From contig NC_053389.1 of assembly GCF_905171765.1 (NCBI RefSeq), positions 215,642,624-215,706,623 of the forward strand: a DNA stretch of 64,000 nt. Direction: 5' to 3'. The DNA comes from Bufo bufo (taxonomy: Eukaryota; Chordata; Amphibia; Anura; Bufonidae). The position numbers and the translations under genes were made by a program. The notes beneath the pieces are model-generated. The model worked only from the letters and a program-made list of their open reading frames with translations, did not search any database and was not told the DNA's origin. Shown here piece after piece: positions 21,930 through 33,590 of this stretch (its first letter is position 1; each line of letters starts with the position of its first letter).

Positions 21930-22220
21930 GAGGAATTCCAACTTCTTTGCAAATGAATTTCCCCCTAAAATCTAAAAATAATTGTGGGAGCTTAATATAT
22001 GCCATTTTTTATTTTTGAAAAAAAGCTATAACTTGAGGACTTGGCCAACAATATCACAATGTCATTCATCATGCAAAAAATTGATCAGTTGTTCATAAAA
22101 TGTTAATATGATCTCAGGAAGAAGTACAGTAACCTGTGCCTATAGGTGGCCATAAGGGGTGGGGGTCCTCTAACAGGAGAATTTACATATCAATACACAG
22201 GACAGAAGGGTAGACTTTAG
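21930..22220. other. Unassigned spacer
   Basis: AT-rich, no feature recognised. Confidence 0.3.
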
Positions 22221-22617
22221 GGTGTATTAGACAGCCCGATCACACAGCCAATTGTTGGAAGGGAGGCATTTCCTCACAGTAATTGTCTGCTCGCTTGCTG
22301 AGGAGAACGCTGCTATTACATGCAGTGATCTCCTCAGCAACATGGGGAGGAGCGATCGCTAAGCCATCGCTCGTCCCCATTCTGTACAACAGTTTGCCGG
22401 TGGCAGAATTTTATTAGACAGCACAATCTGCCGCCTGCAAATCCTGATCTTTTAGCATGCTGAAAGATCTGGATTGCCCAATGAAGAAGCGTTTGCTCGT
22501 TCATCGTGCAATCGGCATCAGTATTACACTGCAAGATGATCGCTAACGAGCATTACTACGAATGCTCTTTAGCAATCATCAAGCAGAAAATCTGCCCATG
22601 TTGTACTAATCCTATAA
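22221..22617. mobile_element. MITE, about 397 bp
   Basis: The left end TAGGGTGTATTAGACAGCC and the complement of the right end, TAGGATTAGTACAACATGG, are imperfect inverted repeats. The interior has complementary blocks around 'gatcgctaa' and 'gagcgatcg'. Non-coding. Confidence 0.6.
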
Positions 22618-23092
22618 ATAGTGTAAATGTATACAAACGCCAGATTTATCACAGTGTTTCTGACTAGATGATAAATCTAGTGCAGAGTTAGACAACATTG
22701 TCAACAGTGGCGTGCCGGGGGGGGGGGCGAGCCGTTCCACGTTTCGGCTCTCACGGGGGAGCCAGCAGTCCCAGAAGCAATGAGCGCTTCCATCAATACA
22801 GATGGAAGCGCTCATTGCTGAAGCGCTGACACCCACATACTGCAGCGGGGCAGGGAGCGGAGTGCATAGTTCCCTGCCCCGCCGCTGATCACCGCCATAG
22901 GCTTCAGGCCTAGTAGGCCTGAAGCCTATGCGGTAATGAAATCCCGGCGCAGGCGCGCGTGATGGCGTCATTGCGCGCGCCTGTGCCAGGACTCTGCGAG
23001 CAAGCGCAGCAAGTAAGTATTTAGCTTTTATTTTATTTATTTTATTTTTCTTTTATGTGCCAACTTTGGGGGACATAAGGGGGCCGGGGTGC

Positions 23093-23744
23093 TGTAATGA
23101 CCGACGTCACGCACAGGGAGGAAAACAGGGAAAGCCCTGCCCAAGGGAGAGGGAAAGGTGGTGACCCCTAACTCACCTTGCGGCTGGCACCTGACTGCCC
23201 TGACGTCCCTAGACGGGTTCCTCACCCGTGCGGCGATCACGTGCCTAAACCCTGGCTTTCCCTAATATGAGCCCTAGATAGTGAACGGGCTGGTGGGATC
23301 GCTAGTCCACACCACTATCACTAAGAGGGAAACACCAGGGAGAGGACAGACAAAACAGACAAACACATACACCCAGGAGGGCGACCACAATAAACCAAAA
23401 AGGTCCAACAGGGATCCGGAGGGTAGCGTTCTGGACCAACTACCAGCGAACGCAGCAACACAGCTCCAGAAGGTCAGAATAGATGTCCAGGCAGGAAGCT
23501 CTATCTCTGGCAACCAGAGAAGTGTGAGAGAGGAATATAAGGAGGTCTGGGAGTGCTGGACAAGGAACAGCTGAGGAGAAAGAGCTACGGATCCCTGAGT
23601 GAGCCAAAAGGGGTTGCAAAGCAAACCCAGAAAGCTACTATAAGGAAAACAGCCCTATCTTAAATAGAGCGTGCAGCCAACCGCTGCGACTTCCTGACCC
23701 CGGGTATAACGGAGTCAGGCGTGGTTCTCGATACCCTCGTGACA
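23093..23744 (+). mobile_element. Solo LTR, 652 bp, inside the hAT element
   Basis: It begins TGTAATGACCGACGTCACGC and ends ACCCTCGTGACA. It is flanked by GGTGC on both sides (23088-23092 and 23745-23749). The interrupted phrase 'gtgccaactttgggggacat' occurs before it and again at about 23821, showing that it landed within minisatellite-type sequence. The TGT...ACA ends and 5-bp duplication fit Ty3/Gypsy. Confidence 0.85.
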
Positions 23745-23779
23745 GGTGCACACAGGAGGACGTATGGGGGGGGGAAATA

Positions 23780-24265
23780 TGGTAGGATACTGTGTGGGGG
23801 CAAATTTTATTTTATTTTATGTGCCAACTTTGGGGGACATGAGGGGGGTGCACACAGGAGGACTTGGGGGGGATATGGTGGGATACTGTGTGGGCGCAAA
23901 TTATTATGGGAGGAATTACTATGTGGGGGGAAAATTACTATATGGGCAATGTGGGGAATACTACTGTGTTGGGGGCAGTGTGAGGGACACTACTGTGTGG
24001 GGGCAGCGTGGGGGACACTACTGTATGGGGGCAGTGTGGGGGACACTACTGTGTGGGGGGCAGTGTGGTGGACACTACTGTGTGGGGGGCAGTGTGGGGG
24101 ACACTACTGTGTGGGAGGCAGTGTGGGGGACACTACTGTGTGGGGGCAGTGTGGGGGACTCTACTGTGTGGGGGACACTACTGTGTAGGGGTCTGGGGGA
24201 CACTACTGTGTGGGGGCAGTGTGGGGGAAATTACTGTGTGGGGGGCAGCCTGGGGGACTATTGGG
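23780..24265. repeat. G-rich minisatellite, 28-30 bp unit
   Basis: Tandem units of 'gtgtgggggcagtgtggggg' plus 'acactact', about a dozen copies with length variation. Long open frames of Gly/Trp/Cys repeats here are by-products of the repeat. Confidence 0.9.
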
Positions 24266-24404
24266 GAGGCACTGTAGGGTCTATTCTATTATTTCTGGGG
24301 ACACTATACAGGGATTATTACCTGGAGCACAATATAGGGTGCTAATATTACTGGGGGCACTTTAGGTGACATTATAACTGCTGTAGACACTATAGGGACA
24401 TTTG

Positions 24405-24541
24405 GGGTATTTTATCAAACTGGTGTAAAGTAGAACTGGCTTAGTTGTCCATAGCCGCCAATCAGATTCCACCTTTCATATTTGAAAGCTCTTTTGGAAA
24501 TCCAGTTCTACTTTACATCAGTTTGATAAATGACCCCAATT
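24405..24541. mobile_element. Short MITE copy
   Basis: Inverted ends ('tatcaaactggtgtaaagta' on the left, its complement at the right) with an internal CCAAT block. Same family as 1146-1323. Confidence 0.75.
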
Positions 24542-24852
24542 ATGTCTATTAGGGTCACTATTATTTCAGCAGTATAGTACCTGTGACATTGGGTTGCACA
24601 GTGGGCACAGTATTGGGGGTGGCAGCAGGATGACACTGTGGGGACACCAGGATGGGGAGGTTGATGGAAAAATTGAGAAATCTAATGTGTCTGTGTTACA
24701 AACTCTGTAGAGACGAGATGTAGCTGAAAGAATTTGTCATGGCGGTCTAACGGAGGAGAAGAGGAAAGAGAAGGTCTACATGACAGGAGAGATGACCAGA
24801 GAAATGACCCGCCCCGGGTGCTAAACACCCTGGGCATGCCACTGATTGTCAA

Positions 24853-26229
24853 TAAGCACATTTAGACCACAACGATGACCAGACAATTATCAGATCATTT
24901 TACCGATAAAATTGACATCTATGATACAGCTTTGATGCAAAGATGTTCCTTGATATCTTGAACTGAATCAGCCTGAGTCTGCTTGATATGCAAATGAGGA
25001 CCATCAAAGGGTTCTTGAGGCAGGACACTGATGAAAGGAAGATCTGCCAGGACTTTCACATCCTGGGGCAAGCCTGACCCCCTGCTGGTATTTACTGCCC
25101 ACACCTGTGTCAGCAAGGACATACATGCTGGGATGGGGGCAGGGTTATATGATATAACTTTCTTTCTGTGTTATTATCTGCACTAACTTAGCTCACAAGT
25201 AGGAGCAATGGTGACCTTGGTGACCTCTGGGACAAGACAAGTCTTTCTGGACTCTACAATCAAGAATGTGATTCGCTAAGACCTGCTGGAGAGGAGTGTT
25301 CTGAGTACAGAGTAAAACCCATGGCATGTGTGACTGAGAGAGAGAATGGTGTAGCTAGCTCAAGGATCCTGACCCCCTCCAATCCCCTCTCCCATTCCCT
25401 TAATTGTATTTAGAATGTAGGTATATCTTTATTTGTAAATAAATCCAACACTGAGTTAAGATACAGTAATTTAAGGCACCCGCAAAGCAGAGCACATTCT
25501 ACACCTGATAAATGAATGTTTTGTGATCTGTAGCACCTTTACACAGACAAATTATCGGGAAAAGAACATTCGTAGTAACGCTGGTTCCCGATAATATGCT
25601 CGACAGTTACCGTGTGCAGTGTAAATGAAGCTTAAATCTATACCAACTATTTGGTTGGCTTATTTTGTGACAAAATTTTATCCCAGAACTGAGATGTTAT
25701 TTTGGTGTAAAATGTAGCATAGTAGGCCATGCTCCTTTCACTTAAGGCATACCCCATTTTTTGATAAGCCAGACTAGGCATTGATAATTTCTCTAAATAT
25801 GGAGGCTCTAAATTGCACCGTATTTTGGATTAATTTAGACAAAATTTAGCTGCATTCACGTTATATATATATTAATGTTTTAACTGGGTGCATACAGTGC
25901 TGTAAGTATGAGGAGAGGACAAGGCTTCAGAAAGGAAGATGTGAGAAAAGTACTGTAATGTGCTGCTTCTGCAGATTAACATTGTAAAGCTATACGTGGC
26001 CTATTTCGCACAAGATCTTAATTTGGTACTGCAGACTGTAATGTTGTATTAGGAATGAAGGTGACACAAGAGAAATACATTCTGGGACAATGTATGCCAT
26101 GTTTTTCTCAATGGCTCTGGGTGTAGCATTTGCCTCAACTTGTTTCTACTTCTCCTCTCTAAGTCCTCACTATTATTAGGCTTTACCTGCAAATCTAGGA
26201 AAAGCACACACACTTTCACAGCAGTTATA
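24853..26229. other. Unassigned; one small inverted repeat
   Basis: About 25536-25632 has inverted blocks around 'acaaattatcggg' / 'cccgataat', probably a ~110-bp MITE. The rest shows no recognisable gene or repeat. Confidence 0.4.
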
Positions 26230-26237
26230 ACACCACC

Positions 26238-26644
26238 CAGGCTCGGACTAGCCCACAGGGGTACAGGTGAATCCCCCGGTGGGCCCCATAGTCTCCCACC
26301 CCCTGCACAAGTGGCACATAACACAGTAGACTTACTGCACTACATACATATATTCCTCAACCAGCCTATGTTCATATAAAAACTTGATAGATTATTAAAG
26401 AAACTCCCCAGTTTATTATTATAGACACGATCAGAGCTGAGATGACCTCTAGGTATAGAGGAAAGCTACTAGCATCCTCTTTTCCCCAGGACCTACCTTC
26501 TCAAAGTTGTTGCAGGGACCCGCATATTCAATCAGCTGGTAGCATCTTGCTGCTGTTTAAGCAGATCAAATTTGAATGTATCCGTACAGTGAGCCCAAAA
26601 AATTAATTTTACTGGTGGACCCTAGGCACCCCAGTACAACACTG
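26238..26644. mobile_element. Non-autonomous hAT element, 407 bp
   Basis: The left end CAGGCTCGGACTAGCCCAC and the complement of the right end, CAGTGTTGTACTGGGGTGC, are diverged inverted repeats. It is flanked by perfect ACACCACC octamers (26230-26237 and 26645-26652). Non-coding. Confidence 0.82.
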
Positions 26645-26652
26645 ACACCACC

Positions 26653-27628
26653 ACACACCCATGTGTTCTGAAGGAATAAAGTCCTGAGATAGAAAGGTTC
26701 TATATCGAAAAAGCACATTTTTCAGGACTGACCTGTAGAATATGTGGGTTCAGTATAAATGGGTCATATTTGCATTACTGGAGGTATTATTATGACATTT
26801 AGGCATGGGAGATATTGGGGTATGTCTATGGCATTTCTGAAGAGAAGAGCTTGCTTGCTGCCCTATAACTAGACATTACCTTGCCTATATTCCGCTTGTA
26901 GTATTGTAGAGCAATAGTTCTGTCATTCTGATGTCCTGCTATTTAACTGGAACATTCTTGCTCAAAATGTTCTGATAATAAAAGTTTATTAGGGAATTGT
27001 TTGGTATCTAATTTGCTTAATACACTAATGTGAACATTGTATTCATTTTTTGTGCTCATGTAGCATACCTTGCTTCAGCCCTATCGCTATATTCCCTTAC
27101 TGTATAATGAAGTCTGAGAGGAAGAGAAATCAATGAATGGAAAAATCCCTAGGGCCTCCATCCCGCTCCCTCCCATCAGGAGTCTGCTTTACGAATGATC
27201 TCAGACACATACTAACACTGATAAATAATATAGCTCCTTCCTTTGTGTGGCCCTCTTCACCAAGGAGAAACCTGATCTTGTCCGTTCAATAACATACTGT
27301 AAGTGAAAGCCCCACTAGGGTGGTTTACTGTCTACGTACTGACTATCCTTCATTAGCTTGGACAGAGGCTGATATCTTTATATAACATGCTGTGAGTTCA
27401 AGGGTTTCCCAATAAAAAAAAAGCTCATTACCTACATCACCTACTGTTATAGCCATGATTGTGTGTTCTTCCGTTGACACAACCCTATTAACAGTCTGTA
27501 TTGGGTCTGTGTTTTTCTTCTCAAAACGGCAGATCCCATCAGGGGGAAAAAGAACACCTTCACCTAAGGAGCTTACTGAAATACGGCTATGAACTTACAT
27601 TCTGATGTCAATTTTGTCATTTTGGTCA
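26653..27628. other. Unassigned
   Basis: No element termini, tandem repeats or credible coding frames are recognised. Confidence 0.35.
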
Positions 27629-27629
27629 A

Positions 27630-28071
27630 ATACAACGATCAGCCATAACAAGTAAACCATGTGCCTAATATCTTGTGCTGCCAAGAGAACTCTCACATAT
27701 CAAGGCATGGACTCCACGTGGTCTCAAGTCCTGTGGTATCTGGCTCCAATACGTTAGCTGCAGATCTTTTAAGTCCTGTAAATTGTGAGATGTAGCCTTT
27801 ATAGATTGGACCTGTTTTTCCAGCACATCCCACAGATGCTCGATCAAATTGAGATCTGCAGAATCTGAAGGTCAAGTTAACACCATGAACTTTGTCAAGT
27901 TTCTTAAACCATTCCTGAATAATTTTCTCAGTCTGCCAGGGCATATTATCCTGCTGAAAGAGATCACTGCCATTTGTGAATATTGTTGCCATTAAAGGAT
28001 GCATTTGGTTAGTAGCAATGTTTAAGTCATGTGTGGTACAAGTCAAAGTCACATCCACATGAATATAGACT
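27630..28071 (-). pseudogene. Tc1-like transposase remnant (3' part)
   Basis: On the minus strand the frames read (28071 towards 27665) 'HVDVTLTCTTHDLN', 'LFQQDNMPWQTEK', then after a shift 'MIEHLWDVLEKQVQS' and 'NLQDLKDLQLTYWSQIPQ'. This is the order of the second catalytic Asp (QQDN), the PIEHLWD Glu box and the C-terminal tail of a Tc1-like transposase. A candidate inverted-repeat end ('acaacgatcagccataac') follows at 27634-27652. The 5' half is missing, and the remnant abuts the 72-bp tandem array. Confidence 0.8.
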
Positions 28072-28512
28072 GTAGTAGATGTCACCTGCAGTCCTATGTA
28101 ACACCTCAGATAACACAGTGATAACTCTGAGTACAGATAATGTAGTAGATGTCACCTGCAGTCCCATGTAACACCACAGATAACACAGTGATAACTCTCT
28201 GAGTACAGATAATGTAGTAGATGTTCCCTGCAGTCCTCTGTAACACCACAGATAACACAGTGATAACTCTCTGAGTACAGATAATGTAGTAGATTCACCT
28301 GCAGTCCTATGTAACACCACAGATGACACAGTGGTAACTCTCTGAGTACAGATAATGTAGTAGATGTCACCTGCAGTCCTATGTAATACCACAGATAACA
28401 CAGTGATAACTCTCTGAGTACAGATAATGTAGTAGATGTCACCTGCAGTCCTATGTAACACCACAGATGACACAGTGGTAACTCTCTGAGTACAGATAAT
28501 GTAGTAGATGGG
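28072..28512. repeat. Tandem array, 72-bp unit, six copies
   Basis: Units contain 'gtagtagatgtcacctgcag', 'tcctatgtaacaccacag' and 'gtgataactctctgagtac'. Because 72 is a multiple of three, stop-free frames with a 24-residue repeat appear on the minus strand. These are not genes. Confidence 0.92.
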
Positions 28513-30323
28513 TGTGAGCCCCCAGAATTCAGAACACGCACAGTGTGACCTGAAGTCTGGGGCCCAGGATGCGGCAGTGTGGGCCAAATTCTATATCCAC
28601 CCCCCAACCCTACCGTGAAACAGATATGTGGATGGACATTATTATTACAGTAGAATACAGCACCACATACCTGTTACATCCAGTGACGTCCCCTGCGATG
28701 TAGACTCTTCCCTCAGCGTCTTCATCCAGAGATAAGACCGCCATGATACCTTTTTTCAGCCGCTTCTCGTCTCTGCAGAGTTTCACAGAAAAAAAAAGTA
28801 GGTTCCTCACTTTACTCTCATCCTCTCCTTCCTGGTGTCTCAACAACTCATCCTGCTGCCCCTCTTTATTATTAATGTAATGGCCCCCCCCTTTATTATT
28901 AATGTAATGGCCCCCTCTTTGTTATTAATGTAATGGCCCCTCTTTGTTATTAATATAATGGCCCCCTCTTAGTTATTAATATAATGGCCCCCTCTTTATT
29001 ATTAATATAATGGTCCCCTCTTTATTATTATTATAATGGCCCCTCTTTATTATTAATATAATGGCCCCCTCTTTGTTATTAATATAATGGTCCCCTCTTT
29101 GTTATTAATATAATGGCCCCTCTTTATTATTAATATAATGGCCCCCTCTTTGTTATTAATATAATAGCCCCTCTTTGTTATTAATATAAATGGCCCCCTC
29201 TTTGTTATTAATATAATAGCCCCCTCTTTGTTATTAATATAATGTCCCCCTCTTTGTTATTAATATAATGGCCCCCTCTTTGTTATTAATATAATAGCCC
29301 CCTCTTTGTTATTAATATAATGTCCCCCTCTTTATTATTAATATAATGGCCCCCTCTTTGTTATTAATATAATAGCCCCCTCTTTGTTATTAATATAATG
29401 TCCCCCTCTTTGTTATTAATATAATGGCCCCCTCTTTGTTATTAATATAATGGCCCCCTCTTTGTTATTAATATAATGGCCCCTCTTTGTTATTAATATA
29501 AATGGCCCCCTCTTTGTTATTAATATAATGGCCCCTCTTTATTATTAATATAATGGCCCCCTCTTTGTTATTAATATAATGGCCCCTCTTTGTTATTAAT
29601 ATAATGGCCCCCTCTTTATTATTAATATAATGGCCCCCTCTTTGTTATTAATATAATGGTCCCCTCTTTGTTATTAATATAATGGCCCCCTCTTTATTAT
29701 TAATAAATTGGCCCCCTCTTTGTTATTAATATATTGGCCCCCTCTTTATTATTAATATATTGGCCCCTCTTTATTATTAATGTAATGGCCCCCTCTTTAC
29801 TATTAAGCTAATGGCCCCTCTGTATTAGTATTGTTATTAATATATTGGCTCCTCTTTATTATTAATATATTGTCCGCCTCTTTATTGTTAATATAATGGC
29901 CACTCTACTCTTAGTATGATGTCCTCAGTGGCCCTCCTCTTTCTGTTCCTCCACCAGCCCCTTAGCCCCCAGTGCCTCTGCAATTAGGGTAGGGTACATA
30001 AAAAAAAAAAGTATTAATACTTACCTCTCTCCATCACAGCGTATGGCATCCCGGCGCAGGCGGTCACAAACGCCTCACTGTGCCTTCTCCGCCGCGTCAT
30101 CTCACGAGATCCGACGCAGGAGGTCACAGTGAGGTAATCGATTCGTGACCGAGTCCTGCGTCGCTCTACTGCCTAGTGGCCTGAAGCCTATAAGGCATAA
30201 CGGAGGGGACGGGAGTCATAGGCTCCCGTGGCCCTCATTGAAATTTCTGCTGCCTGGCGCCCCCTGCAATTTGGGGCCCAGGGCAATGGCCCCCACGCCC
30301 TCCCTCCCCACGCTACACCACTG
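28513..30323. mobile_element. hAT-like element remnant with minisatellite
   Basis: The right end CACGCTACACCACTG (complement CAGTGGTGTAGCGTG) is hAT-like. Inside it are GC-rich fold-back sequence (30040-30260) and a 26-bp minisatellite. A block at 28735-28790 is the inverted equivalent of 24705-24760 in the hAT at 22705, so the two belong to one group in opposite orientation. The left end could not be found and may have been lost next to the Tc1 remnant. Confidence 0.6.
28862..29905. repeat. 26-bp minisatellite, about 40 copies
   Basis: Unit 'gttattaatataatggccc' plus 'cctcttt'. Single-base variants (g/a in gttatt, loss of one C, tgg to tag) are shuffled along the array, and higher-order repetition is visible around 29190-29420. 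Confidence 0.95.
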
Positions 30324-31984
30324 CTGCTGACCCAGTATAGACTCTCCATCTATTAACACAAGCAGTAACCGCCTACTGCAGTAGAAATGCATCATAAGCT
30401 GTTTCTGTGTAAATGAGCGAGGCTACAAGGAGAACCACATGGAAAGAGATGTGGTTTTGTCAATGATTAATTACATGTAAAGTTTTCCACTTTGCTTTTC
30501 CAGAATTGATTTAGAAACATAAAGGAAATGATTCCCCTTGAATTGATTGAAGATTGTATGCATTGTCCTCACCTCGTGTGACCTGATGTGGGCCCTGCTT
30601 TCTAATACACTTCTTCCTGTATTCAATGTTGTAAGTTAGAGATTTGTTAATAGGTTATTACTATCATACCACAGCATTTTTTTTTTGTTCCTAGCACAAG
30701 GGTGCAGTGTCAGATTTACACCTCAGGGGCCTGTAGGCACAGATTGCCTAGCATTTCTCATCCAGTAGTGCAGACGTCTCCTTGTTCTTCTCTAGTTGTC
30801 CTCCTACAGCACTGTGAAATCCTAATTAACATGTAATTCCCCCCAAATTACAAATTAATTAATACTGTTCATTTTATTCATATGTATACATTCTCCCCTC
30901 AAGAGCCTAGTGGTCCTGTAGGATAGGTAAATCCTATCTTCTATAAAGAGCATAAAGGTGCAAAACAAAAATAATAAACCGAGTTGTTGGCACAGAATAA
31001 AACTCTACATGTGTCAATGTAATGATGACATATGTGCAGTGGACCGGGACCGCAGGGGCAATGTCTGAGTGTGGGGGCTTGATGGGGGTAGCTGTTGGCA
31101 CTCATGTTTCTGTAGCTCCCTGGGCCAACGTGCAGTGGCGGGAAGGATAGCACCGGATTCCTTTGGGGTACACTCTGGTGTTGAGGGATCTCCTGCCAGA
31201 TGTTGGTCGAGGTGCACTTGATAGTACAGGGTTTTAGGTGCAGGAATAGCAGGGTCCCTGAGGTTTGTGACGCCAGCACCCTTGGGTGAAAATGAGGTGG
31301 TAAAAGAAAGAGGAGTCAGACTCTTGGTGAGGTATTGACTCTGGTCACACTTAGGCTATTGTAACTTCTGTCTATCTTCCAGGTGTAGAGTATACATCAA
31401 TAAACTTCTCTGGCCAGGATACATATATTTTCTTTAGATTACTCACAATTTTCCTTCACTAGTATTGTCCACACTGTCCATAGAGGAATACTGCTCCAAA
31501 TACAGCTTGCACTTCACTGTAGAATGTGAACAGGCACCATAGGCTAACTCCTGTCTCACATTGTCCATAGCCTTAGTTAACATTCTCATCTCCACTAGTC
31601 TCTCCTTATTCTCTCTCAACACGCTGGGTCACCGTCACTTGTATTCTTCTCTTGAGCCCTACCCTTGGTCTGCACTCAACTCAGAGAGGTAGCTACTTGT
31701 CAGCTCACTTGTCTTCAGGGCTCAGCAGGTCCAACCCTAGCTTTGGTTGGCCGGCTTATTTTGTCTGACTCTGTAGTCTGGCTGAGGCATCTGACCTTTT
31801 GGGGTCTGATTCCAGAGGTAGCGTTCCTTGGCTGTGGACTAAACTGATGCTGCCCTTGCTGCACTTCACTTTATAACTTCATCTGCACCGTTCTGCCTCA
31901 CCCTTTCTATATCCTGTTCCATATATCTCTTTAGCACCAGCACCACCTAGTGGTGACTGATGTGTAGTGGTGATTTACCTCCTT
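30324..31984. other. Unassigned; possible old LTR-type repeat
   Basis: About 31030-31330 ('tgtgacgccagcaccctt') resembles a decayed amphibian interspersed repeat, but ends and class could not be set. The rest shows no recognisable gene. Confidence 0.3.
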
Positions 31985-32240
31985 TAGGCCTCTTTCACAC
32001 TTGCGTTGTTGGGATCCGGCATGCACTTCCGTTGCCCGAGGTGCCCGCCGGATCCGGAAAAACGCAAGTGTACTGAAAGCATTTGAAGACGGAACCGTCT
32101 TCCAAATGCGTTCAGTGTTACTATGGCACCCAGGACGCTATTAAAGTCCTGGTTGCCATAGTAGTAGTGGGGAGCAGGGGAGCGGTATACTTACAGTCCG
32201 TGCGGCTCCCGGGGCGCTCCAGAATGACGTCAGATGTTCG
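31985..32240. mobile_element. Half copy of the 53023 fold-back element
   Basis: It starts AGGCCTCTTTCACACTTGCG and follows the element at 53023-53794 almost base for base through 'gacggaaccgtcttccaaat' and 'ggctcccggggcgctcc' to 'agaatgacgtcag'. It stops where the palindrome would turn back. It adjoins the Tc1 remnant. Confidence 0.85.
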
Positions 32241-32337
32241 CTTGTCGATAAATCTGGTCGCCAGAAAGTCCAAGAAAGTGTTGCTATCTGGTTGAGACAT
32301 TCCTGGGAAACCCTTGCTTTGTGGGGATGAGCATTAG

Positions 32338-32597
32338 GGTCCATTCACACATCCGTATGTGTTTTGCGGATCCGCAAAACACAGACTCCGGCAATGTGCG
32401 TTCCGCATTTTGCGGACCTCACATCGCCAGCACTATAATAGAAAATGTCTAATCTTGTCCACAATTGCGGACAAGAATAGGACATGTTCTATTTTTTTCA
32501 GGAACGGAATTGCGGACCCAGAAGTGCGGATCCGCAATTCCGGATCCGGACAGCACATAGTGTGGCCCCATAGAAATGAATGTGCCATAAAATGACA
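32338..32597. mobile_element. GC-rich MITE inside the Tc1 remnant
   Basis: It starts GGGTCCATTCACACATCCGT and contains paired blocks ('gttttgcggatccgcaaaac', a perfect 20-bp palindrome, and 'gcggatccgcaattccggat'). It ends near 'cccatagaaatgaatg'. Same general class as 3694-4012 and 39059/47876. Confidence 0.65.
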
Positions 32598-33017
32598 TCT
32601 ATTGAAAAATGCCAGTTGGAAGCCCTGCCATGAGATGCAACACGTGGCCACAGGAAGTCCTGCACTTCTAGAGGTGAGCGACTCTCATATGCGATGGCTC
32701 CCCAGATGATCACACCAGCAATTGGGGCAGTGTGCCACTCCACAGCAAGGGTAGGATTGAAGTGCTCACCACGAGGCCTCTATATTTGAAACCGACTATC
32801 ATGGGATCTCAAACAGAACCTGGATTTGTTGCTAAAGATGATATGGTTACCGTCTGTAGCAGCCCAGGTTTCTAATTGACAACACTGCAAACAATAGAAA
32901 CGATGGCTGGCTGTGAGTGCAGGACACTGGGTACCATGACACCAAATTTCCTTCTGCTAAGCACCTGGAAATGGTCTGGGCAGAGACAGGAGCGTGTAAT
33001 GAAGCTGCCACCTATGC

Positions 33018-33338
33018 CAGGGGCGTAGCTATAGGGGAAGCAGGGGAAGCGACTGCTATGGGGCCCTGACCCAGAAGGGGTCCATCCAGGAGAAGGAGGA
33101 CTGCAAGATTTTGTCAGGGCCCCCTCAACAGTATTACACAATGAAATGATATACAGTCACAGTATAGACAGTGTAGTAAACGGATGGAACAGCTGCCGGG
33201 CCTGGTCTGAGAGAGCGATCTTTACCAGCCACAGGAATGGGGGCAGCATGAAAGGAAGGGGTCGCAAATTTTTTTTTGGGGGAGGGGGGCCCCATTCAAA
33301 AATTTGCTGTGGGGCCCAGTCATTTCTAGCTACGCTGC
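33018..33338. mobile_element. Non-autonomous hAT-like element, about 320 bp
   Basis: The left end CAGGGGCGTAGCTATAGGGG and the right end 'tttctagctacgctgc' are inverted hAT-type ends (CAGxGGCGTAGCTA). Imperfect flanks 'ctatgc' and 'tcatgc' may be an eroded duplication. Non-coding. Confidence 0.65.
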
Positions 33339-33461
33339 TCATGCTTCTCGGCAGTTCAAACAATTCTCTCTACTAATAGTCTGTCTGGGCCATCTGGAGT
33401 CTGGGTGAGCATGCCCTCATGTAACCACTGCTCCCATCTTCCCCTGACAAATGTTCTAAAA

Positions 33462-33582
33462 CAGGGGTCAGCAACCATTGGCGCTCTAGCTGTTATGTGA
33501 GTTGAGAGAACATTTTAGCCAATCTGCTTGCTGGAAGTTGTAGTTTCATGACAGCTTGAGTAACAGAGGTTGCTGACCCCTG
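33462..33582. mobile_element. hAT-type MITE, 121 bp, perfect duplication
   Basis: The left end CAGGGGTCAGCAACCATTGG and the complement of the right end, CAGGGGTCAGCAACCTCTG, match over 15 bases. It is flanked by TTCTAAAA on both sides (33454-33461 and 33583-33590). Confidence 0.92.
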
Positions 33583-33590
33583 TTCTAAAA

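Larger units (their letters stand above)
22705..24844. mobile_element. Non-autonomous hAT element, 2140 bp, perfect 8-bp duplication
   Basis: The left end CAGTGGCGTGCCGGGGG and the complement of the right end, CAGTGGCATGCCCAGGG, are inverted. It is flanked exactly by ATTGTCAA (22697-22704 and 24845-24852), the 8-bp hAT signature. Contents in order: a GC-rich fold-back (22790-23000), a solo LTR (23093-23744), a G-rich minisatellite (about 23780-24265) and a small MITE (24405-24541). No transposase. A block near 24705-24760 ('gtagagacgag', 'catggcggtct') is shared in inverted orientation with 28735-28790. Confidence 0.9.
32241..33420 (-). pseudogene. Tc1-like transposase remnant split by two MITEs
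   Basis: Minus-strand fragments in order from about 33020 to 32241 are: 'HIIFSNKSRF' (first catalytic box, Asp changed to Asn), 'RPRGEHFNPTLAVEWHTAP', 'GVIIWGAIAYESRSPLEVQ', then, beyond a MITE at 32338-32597, 'ARVSQECLNQIATLSW' and 'RPDLSTSEHLTSFW' (the SPDLSPIEHIW Glu box, altered). It is heavily decayed with several stops and shifts. Flanking sequence to about 33420 may be its N-terminal part, interrupted by the hAT-like MITE 33018-33338. Confidence 0.75.

Noticed and set aside
23721..24345. Overlapping 155- and 199-codon Gly/Trp/Cys-rich frames
   Set aside because: They are translations of the G-rich minisatellite in several frames at once, with no domain.
28027..28607. 186- and 151-codon minus-strand frames with a 24-residue repeat
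   Set aside because: The 72-bp tandem unit is a multiple of three. The frames are repeat artefacts.
28610..28846. 78-codon frame that looks exon-like
   Set aside because: The same block occurs in inverted orientation inside the hAT element at 24705-24760, so it is repeat sequence rather than a host exon.
28862..29905. Possible CRISPR array
   Set aside because: Units are contiguous with no unique spacers, and the surrounding DNA is vertebrate transposon sequence.
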